The translations under genes and the position numbers were made by a program. A DNA stretch of 64,000 bases. It comes from Anaerocolumna sp. AGMB13025. Lineage in GTDB: Bacteria; Bacillota; Clostridia; Lachnospirales; Lachnospiraceae. Where the stretch lies: contig NZ_CP121445.1 in the NCBI RefSeq assembly GCF_029689925.1, forward strand, positions 1,357,001 to 1,421,000. The letters run 5' to 3'. This document shows, in pieces, positions 30,796 to 37,732 of the stretch. Position 1 is the stretch's first letter; each line of letters starts with the position of its first letter. The notes under the pieces were generated by a model. That model did no database searches. It was not told the DNA's origin and was given only the letters and a program-made list of their open reading frames with translations.

Positions 30796-31003
30796 CTTCA
30801 GTAATAAAAGAAAACAATATAAAGAAAATAGTAGTATAAAGTAAGAGATTAATAAAAAGTAAGATAATAGAACGAAGATACGATGGAACAAGGTTAGACA
30901 ATGTAAAAAAGAAAGACAAAGAGATAAGATTAGAAATATAACAGCATAATACATGCATAGAAATAAAATAATTTTAATAGTTTAGATTCTTTTGTAACTT
31001 GTC
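30796..31003 (+). other. Purine-rich non-coding stretch upstream of the FGGY kinase gene
   Basis: For about 150 bp after the LacI gene the plus strand is almost all A and G with scattered T and very few C. No ORF with a ribosome site, hairpin or terminator was seen. The kinase promoter probably lies near 30970-31000, just before the operator at 31004. Immediately upstream of the kinase ribosome site is a CGCAA/TTGCG palindrome (about 31084-31095). Confidence 0.45.
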
Positions 31004-31013
31004 GAAACGTTAC
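31004..31013. promoter_or_regulatory. LacI-family operator candidate O2
   Basis: GAAACGTTAC followed by GG matches the aldolase operator (GAAACGTTTC, GG) at 11 of 12 positions. It lies 97 bp before the FGGY kinase start. Two matching sites flanking the LacI gene suggest joint control and possibly looping. Confidence 0.62.
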
Positions 31014-31109
31014 GGAATTGAAAGTATATTTTGCAAGGATATCTTTATAAGTCAGCCGTAATTCGTTCAATATACCAAAAAACCGCAAAATTGCGATTGG
31101 AGGGTAAAG

Positions 31110-32621
31110 GTGAAAAAATACTTATTAGGAATTGATATTGGAACCAGCGCATGTAAAATTGCTGTATTTAACCGGGAGGGTGAGGTAATCTCCAGCGGCA
31201 ATGGAGAGTATCCGGTTTATTATAAAGAGCCCGGATATGTAGAACAAAACCCGGATGAATGGTGGGAAGCAATTTCCCAAACCATAAAGGCTGTAATCCA
31301 AAAAGCAGGAATTGAAAAAGAAGAGATTGCCGGTATCGGAGTGGACGGACAAAGCTGGGCCGCCATAGCAATTGATGAGGGCGGAAAAGTCTTAACTAAT
31401 ACGCCGATATGGATGGACACAAGGTCCGATGCCATATGCAATCGGCTGAATAAGGAGCTGGGAGAGGATCCGATTTTTAGTCTGGCAGGTAATTCCTTAA
31501 AACCCGCTTATACGACTGCTAAAATATTGTGGTATAAAGAGAATCTGCCGGAGGTTTATGGAAAAATCTATAAGATACTTCAGTCTAACAGTTTTATCGT
31601 TTACCGGCTGACTGGAGTATTAAGTCAGGATAAATCCCAGGGTTATGGTCTGCATTGTTTTGATATGCATACCGGAGCCTGGAATGAAGAGATGTGTAAC
31701 CGTCTTTCCATCCCTATAAATTTTCTTCCTGAAATCTATGACTGTCATCAGGTAGTAGGACAGGTAACAAAAGAAGCAGCAAAGCTTTGCGGACTGGCAG
31801 AAGGAACTCCTGTAGTAGCTGGTGGTCTGGATGCGGCCTGCGGGACTCTTGGTGCAGGAGTCATACATGCAGGTGAAACCCAGGAGCAGGGTGGTCAGGC
31901 AGGCGGTATGAGTATCTGTCTGGATGAATACAGTGCCGATAAGAGTCTGATTTTAAGCTTTCATGTAGTGCCGGGGTTGTGGCTGCTCCAGGGTGGAACC
32001 ACCGGAGGCGGCGGAGTAATGAGATGGCTTGAGAGAGAATTTGCCGATTATGAAAGAGAAGAAGGCAAACGTATCGGCAAATCTTCTCTGGCACTTCTTG
32101 ATGAAGCGGCAGGAAAAGTAAATCCTGGCAGTGACGGTGTGGTCTTTTTACCTTATATGGCAGGCGAACGTTCACCTATATGGGATGTGAAAGCCAAAGG
32201 TGTATTTTATGGTTTGGATTTTAGCAAGACCAAAGGACATTTTATAAGAGCCGCCTTGGAAGGAGTAGCCTTTTCCTTAAGGCACAATCTGGATGTGGCA
32301 GCAGAAGCCGGAGCCGCTGTGGGTGAATTAAGAGCCATGGGAGGCGCAGCTAATTCTAAGTTATGGACACAGATTAAATCAGATATTACGGGAAAACCCA
32401 TTGCAGTACCCTCTTCCGATACAGCAACCACCTTAGGAGCTGTTATTTTAGCAGGGGTTGGTGTGGGAATGTACCGGGATTTTGAAGAAGCAGTAGAAAT
32501 GACGGTGAAGGTAAGAAGATATCATCAGCCAAATATGGATAATCACGCAGTATATGAGGAGAATTACAAAACTTATTTGGAACTGTACAAAAATTTGAAA
32601 ACTACCATGAAGGAGAGGTAA
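31110..32621 (+). CDS. FGGY-family carbohydrate kinase (possible galactitol or tagatose kinase)
   Basis: Two-domain sugar/polyol kinase of 503 aa, starting at GTG with GGAGGG upstream. LGIDIGTSACKIAVF is the N-terminal phosphate loop, GGLDAACGTLGAG holds the catalytic base D241, and AMGGAANSKLWTQIKSDITGKP is the C-terminal ATP-site signature. It is most like xylulokinases overall, but the xylulose-contacting GQMHG motif is replaced by GQSWA (80-84), so the substrate is probably different. It lies 5 bp before a GatD-like dehydrogenase and shares an operator with the aldolase. Phosphorylation of galactitol to galactitol-1-phosphate, or of tagatose to tagatose-6-phosphate, would fit; xylulose cannot be excluded. 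Confidence 0.88.
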   Translation: MKKYLLGIDIGTSACKIAVFNREGEVISSGNGEYPVYYKEPGYVEQNPDEWWEAISQTIKAVIQKAGIEKEEIAGIGVDGQSWAAIAIDEGGKVLTNTPIWMDTRSDAICNRLNKELGEDPIFSLAGNSLKPAYTTAKILWYKENLPEVYGKIYKILQSNSFIVYRLTGVLSQDKSQGYGLHCFDMHTGAWNEEMCNRLSIPINFLPEIYDCHQVVGQVTKEAAKLCGLAEGTPVVAGGLDAACGTLGAGVIHAGETQEQGGQAGGMSICLDEYSADKSLILSFHVVPGLWLLQGGTTGGGGVMRWLEREFADYEREEGKRIGKSSLALLDEAAGKVNPGSDGVVFLPYMAGERSPIWDVKAKGVFYGLDFSKTKGHFIRAALEGVAFSLRHNLDVAAEAGAAVGELRAMGGAANSKLWTQIKSDITGKPIAVPSSDTATTLGAVILAGVGVGMYRDFEEAVEMTVKVRRYHQPNMDNHAVYEENYKTYLELYKNLKTTMKER

Positions 32622-32626
32622 GAAAA

Positions 32627-33676
32627 ATGAAAGCAGCAGTAGTCGTTGCAAACGAAGATGTACAATATTTGGATTATGAAGAACCGGCAGTTACTCCCGG
32701 CACGGTTAAGGTAAAAGTGAAAGCTTCCGGTATCTGTGGTTCTGATATCCCAAGAGTATTGCATAATGGAGTTCATTTTTACCCTATCGTATTAGGTCAT
32801 GAATTTTCCGGCGAAGTAGTTGAAATCGGGGAAGGCGTTACGAAGGTCAAAGTCGGAGACAGAGTATCCGGAGCCCCCTTAGTTCCCTGTATGACCTGTG
32901 AGGACTGTCAGAACGGTAATTATTCCCTTTGCAAGCATTACAGCTTTATTGGTTCCAGGGAACAGGGCAGCAATGCAGATTACGTTGTCATTCCGGAGCG
33001 AAATGCAGTAGTATTTGATAAAAGTGTATCCTTTGAACAGGGAGCAATGTTTGAACCTTCTACCGTAGCTCTCCACGGATTGCTGCAGAATGATTATCAG
33101 GGAGGAAAAACTGTTGCTATTTTAGGCGGCGGAACAATTGGTCTCTTTACCATGCAGTGGGCTAAAATCTTTGGTTCTAAAAAAGTAGTTGTATTTGATA
33201 TTAATAATGACCGTCTTGCACTTGCCAAACGCTTAGGTGCAGATGACACCATTAATACTACCGAAGAGGGTTTCCTGGAAAAAGCTATGGAATATACGGA
33301 CGGGAAAGGTTTTGACTATGTTTTTGAAACTGCAGGAGCTGCGCCGACTATGTATATGGCTTTTGAACTGGCAGCCAATAAAGCACATGTATGCTTTATC
33401 GGTACCCCCCATGTAACCTTGGAATTTTCTCAGAAGTTGTGGGAAAACATGAACCGTAAGGAATTTAAGCTGACCGGTTCCTGGATGTCCTACAGTGCTC
33501 CTTTCCCGGGCAAGGAGTGGGAATTGACAGCCCACTATTATGCTACCGGAGAGTTAAAATTTGATCAGGATTTAATCTTTAAGAAATTTCCGATGAGTAA
33601 AGCACAAGAGGCTTTTCAGTTATTTAAAGTGCCGGGTGCGGTTAACGGAAAAATCCTGTTGGTAAATGAAGAGTAA
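32627..33676 (+). CDS. gatD: Zinc-dependent alcohol dehydrogenase, galactitol-1-phosphate 5-dehydrogenase-like
   Basis: Medium-chain dehydrogenase of 349 aa. Catalytic zinc ligands C37 (ICGSD), H58-E59 (GHEFSG) and E143 (FEPSTVALHG) and the structural zinc cysteines C88, C91, C94 and C102 are all present; the NAD site is ILGGGTIGLF. CGSDIPRVLHNGVHFYPI and GSWMSYSAPFPGKEWE closely resemble E. coli GatD, stronger than similarity to sorbitol or threonine dehydrogenases. It would oxidise galactitol-1-phosphate to tagatose-6-phosphate, or galactitol to tagatose if it acts before the kinase. AAGGAGAGG starts inside the preceding gene, indicating translational coupling. Confidence 0.9.
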   Translation: MKAAVVVANEDVQYLDYEEPAVTPGTVKVKVKASGICGSDIPRVLHNGVHFYPIVLGHEFSGEVVEIGEGVTKVKVGDRVSGAPLVPCMTCEDCQNGNYSLCKHYSFIGSREQGSNADYVVIPERNAVVFDKSVSFEQGAMFEPSTVALHGLLQNDYQGGKTVAILGGGTIGLFTMQWAKIFGSKKVVVFDINNDRLALAKRLGADDTINTTEEGFLEKAMEYTDGKGFDYVFETAGAAPTMYMAFELAANKAHVCFIGTPHVTLEFSQKLWENMNRKEFKLTGSWMSYSAPFPGKEWELTAHYYATGELKFDQDLIFKKFPMSKAQEAFQLFKVPGAVNGKILLVNEE

Positions 33677-33694
33677 CAGGAAAGGAAATGGCAT

Positions 33695-33736
33695 TATCCC
33701 AGGTCAACTTAGGATATGCTATGGGTGTAAATTATG
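33695..33736 (+). repeat. Leader hairpin motif, copy B (before the PfkB gene)
   Basis: TATCCCAGG, TCAA, CTTAGGATA (33695-33716) forms a stem with one mismatch, followed by TGCTATGGGTGTAAATTATG, whose GGGTG is the ribosome site and whose ATG starts the PfkB gene. TGGCA just upstream (33689-33693) matches the second stem arm of the longer copies at 45647 and 53465. Confidence 0.72.
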
Positions 33737-34669
33737 ATTTTAACAGTTACCTTAAATGCAGCAATAGATAAACGGTATGTTGTTGAGGACTTAAAGCCCG
33801 GCAATGTATGCAGGGTTAAAGAATGTACCTATTCCGCAGGAGGTAAAGGTCTTAATGTCTCCAGAGTAGCAGTAATTGCAGGAGAAGAAGTTATGGCAAC
33901 CGGGTTTGTGGGTGGTCATGCAGGAGATTATATCGTGGAAGCCCTGGACGGACAAAAAATTAAAAGTGACTTTGTCCATATCAGCGGTGAAAGCAGATCC
34001 TGTATTAATATTTATGATGAAATCAATCATACCCAGACAGAATTTTTAGAACCAGGGGTATTTGTAACCGATGCAAATGCAGAGGAGATGTTAAAGAAAT
34101 TCCTTGAACTAATCGATTCTGCTGAGGTGGTTGCAATCTCCGGAAGTGTTCCAAAGGGCGTGGATAGTACCTTATACCAGCAGATGATAAAAATTGCCAG
34201 AGAACATCATAAAAAAGTCATCCTGGATACCAGCGGAAAATTGCTTAAGGAAGCCCTCCCTTTTAAACCTACCATGATAAAGCCGAATATGGATGAAATC
34301 AGGATGCTTACCGGAAGGGAATTAAACAGCAGAGAGGACTTAATACAAGCAGCCCTGGAGCTTCAAAAATCAGGCATTGAAGTAGTAGTAATATCCTGCG
34401 GTGCCGATGGGTCCTTCATTGCCTGTGAAGAAGGTGTCTATCAGGCAGTAGTGCCAAAAATCGCAGCAGTTAATACCGTAGGCTGCGGAGACTCCATGAT
34501 TGCAGGATTTGCAGCAGGTTTCTCAAGAGGTTTATCCATGACGGAAACCATTAAGCTTGCCAGTGCCATTTCTGCGGCTAATGCAATGCGTATGGAAACC
34601 GGATTTTTCATGATAAAGGACATGGAAGAACTATTACCGCAGATAAAAGTGGAAAAGCTTAACTATTAA
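33734..34669 (+). CDS. PfkB-family 1-phosphofructokinase / tagatose-6-phosphate kinase
   Basis: Ribokinase-fold sugar-phosphate kinase of 311 aa. It shows TLNAAIDKRY, the N-terminal GGKGLNVSRV signature, IKPNMDE and the C-terminal NTVGCGDSMIAGF signature with catalytic D253. The length and motifs fit the FruK/LacC branch, which phosphorylates fructose-1-phosphate or tagatose-6-phosphate. Next to a GatD-like gene and in one regulon with a GatY-like aldolase, tagatose-6-phosphate is the more likely substrate. The 57 bp gap before it holds the leader hairpin motif. The gene's last bases are copied in the tandem repeat that follows. Confidence 0.9.
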   Translation: MILTVTLNAAIDKRYVVEDLKPGNVCRVKECTYSAGGKGLNVSRVAVIAGEEVMATGFVGGHAGDYIVEALDGQKIKSDFVHISGESRSCINIYDEINHTQTEFLEPGVFVTDANAEEMLKKFLELIDSAEVVAISGSVPKGVDSTLYQQMIKIAREHHKKVILDTSGKLLKEALPFKPTMIKPNMDEIRMLTGRELNSREDLIQAALELQKSGIEVVVISCGADGSFIACEEGVYQAVVPKIAAVNTVGCGDSMIAGFAAGFSRGLSMTETIKLASAISAANAMRMETGFFMIKDMEELLPQIKVEKLNY

Positions 34670-34725
34670 GTAGAAAACTAAACTATTAAGTAAAAAACTA
34701 AACTATTAAGTAAAAAACCAAACTA
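34661..34725. repeat. 20 bp tandem repeat at the end of the PfkB gene
   Basis: The unit AACTATTAAGTAAAAAACTA is repeated three times with exact 20 bp spacing (34661, 34681, 34701; the first copy has one substitution) and a broken fourth unit begins at 34721. The first copy contains the last two codons and stop of the PfkB gene, so the repeat arose by duplicating the gene's 3' end. It lies in an operon spacer. Confidence 0.85.
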
Positions 34726-34813
34726 CCAAAATGTAAAACATAACAAATAAATAAGGAAAAATTAATTTATTGATTAATTTTACTATAGAATTCAAAAAAA
34801 AGGAGAACATAAT

Positions 34814-35827
34814 ATGACAGCATTTATTGATCCAAAATCAGTGCCTCAGAGAAAATTATATACAGGTGATTTCATACCTGGCATCGGAATGGGTACCTTT
34901 GGTTCCGATCGTTTTACACCGGAACAGGTGTCCGCAGCAGTAGCAGGAGCAATTGAAGCAGGTTACCGTTTGTTTGACTGTGCAGCAGTTTATGAAAATG
35001 AAGACCTGATCGGAGAAGTATTCCAGGCAGCCTTTGATAAAGGTACCGTAAAAAGAGAAGAATTATTCATTACTACAAAAGTATGGAATGACATGCATGG
35101 AAAGGGAGATGTACTTATTTCCTGCGCAAAGAGCTTAAAGGATTTACATTTAGATTATATTGATCTTTTCTTCGTGCACTGGCCTTTCGCAAACTACCAT
35201 GCACCGGGCTGTGATGGAGATTCCCGTAATCCGGATTCCAAACCTTTTAATCCGGAGGCATTTATAAAGACCTGGAGACAGTGCGAACGATTAGTGGAAA
35301 TGGGACTTGTTAAGCATATCGGCATGTCTAATATGACCATACCGAAGTTAGAGGCGGTTCTTCCTTTATGTAAGATTAAACCGGTAGCAATTGAAATGGA
35401 ATTACATCCGTGCTTTCAGCAGCAGGAATTATTCGATTACTGTATCGCTCATGAAATCCAGCCGATTGGTTTTTGTCCAATTGGTTCCCCTACCAGACCA
35501 GACCGTGATAAGACAGCTGAAGATATTGCCGATATTCAGGTTCCTGAGTTGGTGGAGATTGCAAAGGCACATAACGTACATCCAGCTGTTATCTGCTTAA
35601 AATGGGCAGTACAAAGAGGACAGATTCCAATTCCTTTCTCCATTCATGAGAATGAATATGTAAGTAATTTAAGATGTACCGTTGAAGACCCCTTAACAGA
35701 GGAAGAAATGGCAATCTTAAAAACCATAGACAAAAATAACCGTCTGATCAAAGGACAGGTATTCTTATGGGAAGGTGCAAAGGGCTGGGAAGACCTTTGG
35801 GATTTGGATGGTACTATTACCAAATAA
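34814..35827 (+). CDS. Aldo-keto reductase (aldose reductase type)
   Basis: NAD(P)H-dependent reductase of 337 aa with the complete AKR tetrad: D55 and Y60 (FDCAAVYENE), K89 (FITTKVWN) and H122 (FVHWPF). GIGMGTFGSD is the opening strand and HIGMSNM a late barrel strand. It is longer than the ~280 aa 2,5-diketogluconate reductases and closer in size to aldose/xylose reductases. In this operon it could reduce galactose to galactitol, feeding the kinase-GatD-PfkB-aldolase chain; reduction of another aldose, or use in the opposite direction, is possible. AAAGGAG precedes the ATG. A strong terminator 53 bp downstream closes the unit. Confidence 0.88.
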   Translation: MTAFIDPKSVPQRKLYTGDFIPGIGMGTFGSDRFTPEQVSAAVAGAIEAGYRLFDCAAVYENEDLIGEVFQAAFDKGTVKREELFITTKVWNDMHGKGDVLISCAKSLKDLHLDYIDLFFVHWPFANYHAPGCDGDSRNPDSKPFNPEAFIKTWRQCERLVEMGLVKHIGMSNMTIPKLEAVLPLCKIKPVAIEMELHPCFQQQELFDYCIAHEIQPIGFCPIGSPTRPDRDKTAEDIADIQVPELVEIAKAHNVHPAVICLKWAVQRGQIPIPFSIHENEYVSNLRCTVEDPLTEEEMAILKTIDKNNRLIKGQVFLWEGAKGWEDLWDLDGTITK

Positions 35828-35879
35828 TCCATAACGGTACGGTTACTATATTTAGCAATAATTGATTGAAAATAAGAGG

Positions 35880-35956
35880 CTGCTGTAAAATTCTTAAAAT
35901 AAAAATTTGCTTATTATGCGAATTAAGTGATTCTAAGTTTTACAGCAGTTTTTTTC
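35880..35956 (+). terminator. Rho-independent terminator of the kinase-reductase unit
   Basis: CTGCTGTAAAA (35880-35890) pairs with TTTTACAGCAG (35938-35948) in an 11-pair stem, followed directly by seven Ts. The loop is long (about 47 bases) and partly paired. It separates the metabolic genes from the sensor operon. Confidence 0.85.
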
Positions 35957-36034
35957 TTATAAAAAGAAATTCCATCCTATTACATGAAAATGCTCGTTAA
36001 GGATGTGAATCTTGGAGAGAGAATGTTACTTGCA

Positions 36035-36077
36035 GCGCAACCGCTTAGGCGCGAAAGAGTCGGTAAACCGACGCTTT
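36035..36077 (+). other. GC-rich hairpins in the 5' leader of the sensor operon
   Basis: GCGC pairs across 36035-36052. A second hairpin, AAAG-A-GTCGG, loop TAAA, CCGAC-G-CTTT (36054-36077), has nine pairs and one mismatch. They lie 30 bp before the response-regulator start in otherwise AT-rich sequence. No known riboswitch was recognised; attenuation is possible. Confidence 0.5.
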
Positions 36078-36106
36078 GTTGTACTTAAATTATGGGAGAG
36101 AAGGCC

Positions 36107-37732
36107 ATGTATCGGGTATTGTTAGTTGATGATGAGGTGCTGGTAAGAGAAGCAATCAGTGAAAACATCAGATGGAATGAATTGGGGTATGTACTTGCGG
36201 GGAATTGTCAGAATGGGAAAGAAGCAATTGAATTTTTAGAGAAGAATCCGGTAGATGTTGTTTTGACAGATATCTGTATGCCATATGTTGATGGTATAGA
36301 ATTAAGTGAATTCATTTACAACCATTTTAAGAATATAAACATAATTATTTTCAGTGGTTATGATGATTTTGACTATGCAAAAAAAGCAATCAAATATAAT
36401 GTGGAGGAATATCTTTTAAAGCCGGTAACCGCTTCTGAGTTATCTAAGGTATTAACGGACCTGAAAGAAAAAATAGATAAGAAAAAACAAGAAGCTGCCA
36501 GTTATGTTAAATTATACGAAAGTTATAATAAGAACAAGCTCTTGATAAAATCCAAAGTAATTGATGATTTATTAAAGGGAAGCAAAACCAAAGAAGAAAA
36601 TGAGAAAGGACTCAGGGAGAATAATATTACCCTGGATGCTTTTGAGTATAGAGTAGCAATTGTTTTAATTGATCTGGCTTCCGATAAGAATAAGGAGGAT
36701 CAGGGAAAACAGTATAGTTCTTTAATGACCTTTGCGGTTTATAACATCTGTGATGAGATTTTGCAGTTAAACCGGTCAGGGCTTGCCTGCCTGGGGAATG
36801 ATAACAGGGTTTTTATTCTGTTTAAGACGAACACCCCGAAGGCTTTCTCCATGGAAGTGAAACGAATATGTGAAGAAATAAGCAGTAAAATCATGCAGTT
36901 TATGCAGCTTGGGGTTACCATCAGTATCGGCGGTAAGGTGAATAAGCAGCAAGACATTCCGAAATCCTATGAAGGGGCGGAATATTCCTTAAAATATCAA
37001 TATCTCTTTGGCGAGAACAGTATAATCGATATCGAGGACATTAATAAAGAACAGGATTTGAAGGAAGACATTATACTGGAAGTAATGATTGATTCCTTAA
37101 TCTTAGCCATAAAGCTGAATAATAAAGTTGGAATTGAGGACATATTAAAGCAGATTGAAGCCGCGATAAAAGGTGCATTGCCGGATAAGAACGAAAGTGA
37201 CTTATACCTCCAGCAAATTATTATTGCAATCTGCAATGCGCTAAAAGCCTCTGAATTAGAGGAAGCAGTGTTATATACACTGAGAAATCAGATTATTGCA
37301 GAGGTAGCAGCCGCAAAAACCCTGGGCAAAGTAATGGAAGTGCTTAAAAATTACTGTTACAAAGCTGCCGGTGAAATTGAGATACAAAAAAATATAGGCG
37401 GCAAAAAGCAGGCCTTACTGGCTATGGATTTTATAGAAAGAAATTATGCCGATACGGAACTGAACTTAAATACAATCTGCTCTTATCTTAATATCAGTGC
37501 CAGCAGATTCAGTACTATTTTTAAGAATACTACCGGCGAGACCTTTATGGAGGTACTCATCCGGATCCGGATGCAAAAGGCAAAGGAATTACTGGAAAAC
37601 ACAGATTTAAAAAACTACGAAATCGCTGAAAAAGTTGGGTTTAGTGATCCCCATTATTTCAGTATAGTTTTTAAGAAAATGACAGGAAAGACTCCATCGG
37701 AATATGCAAAGGAGAAGAGGGTTGTACTTTGA
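36107..37732 (+). CDS. YesN-type response regulator with AraC output
   Basis: Response regulator of 541 aa. The N-terminal receiver (1-120) has the acidic pair in LLVDDE, the phosphorylated D55 (VLTDICMP) and the conserved Lys (LLKPV, about 106). A long middle region (about 130-430) is followed by a C-terminal AraC double helix-turn-helix (about 440-540; ICSYLNISASRFSTIFKNTTGE, IAEKVGFSDPHYFSIVFKKMTG). GGAGAG suits the ATG at 36107 better than the one at 36092. It overlaps the histidine kinase start by 4 bp, so they form a pair, and probably activates the sugar transporter operon at 41824. Confidence 0.93.
   Translation: MYRVLLVDDEVLVREAISENIRWNELGYVLAGNCQNGKEAIEFLEKNPVDVVLTDICMPYVDGIELSEFIYNHFKNINIIIFSGYDDFDYAKKAIKYNVEEYLLKPVTASELSKVLTDLKEKIDKKKQEAASYVKLYESYNKNKLLIKSKVIDDLLKGSKTKEENEKGLRENNITLDAFEYRVAIVLIDLASDKNKEDQGKQYSSLMTFAVYNICDEILQLNRSGLACLGNDNRVFILFKTNTPKAFSMEVKRICEEISSKIMQFMQLGVTISIGGKVNKQQDIPKSYEGAEYSLKYQYLFGENSIIDIEDINKEQDLKEDIILEVMIDSLILAIKLNNKVGIEDILKQIEAAIKGALPDKNESDLYLQQIIIAICNALKASELEEAVLYTLRNQIIAEVAAAKTLGKVMEVLKNYCYKAAGEIEIQKNIGGKKQALLAMDFIERNYADTELNLNTICSYLNISASRFSTIFKNTTGETFMEVLIRIRMQKAKELLENTDLKNYEIAEKVGFSDPHYFSIVFKKMTGKTPSEYAKEKRVVL

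Noticed and set aside
31110..32621. Straight annotation as xylulokinase xylB
   Set aside because: The GQMHG substrate motif is absent and no xylose isomerase is nearby; a family-level kinase call is safer.
34661..34725. Possible CRISPR array from evenly spaced repeats
   Set aside because: Units are contiguous 20 bp tandem copies without spacers and no cas genes are near; the same applies to 63561-63620.
36035..36077. Known riboswitch in the sensor operon leader
   Set aside because: The stems do not match the conserved cores of c-di-GMP, glmS, T-box, purine or other riboswitches that I could recall.
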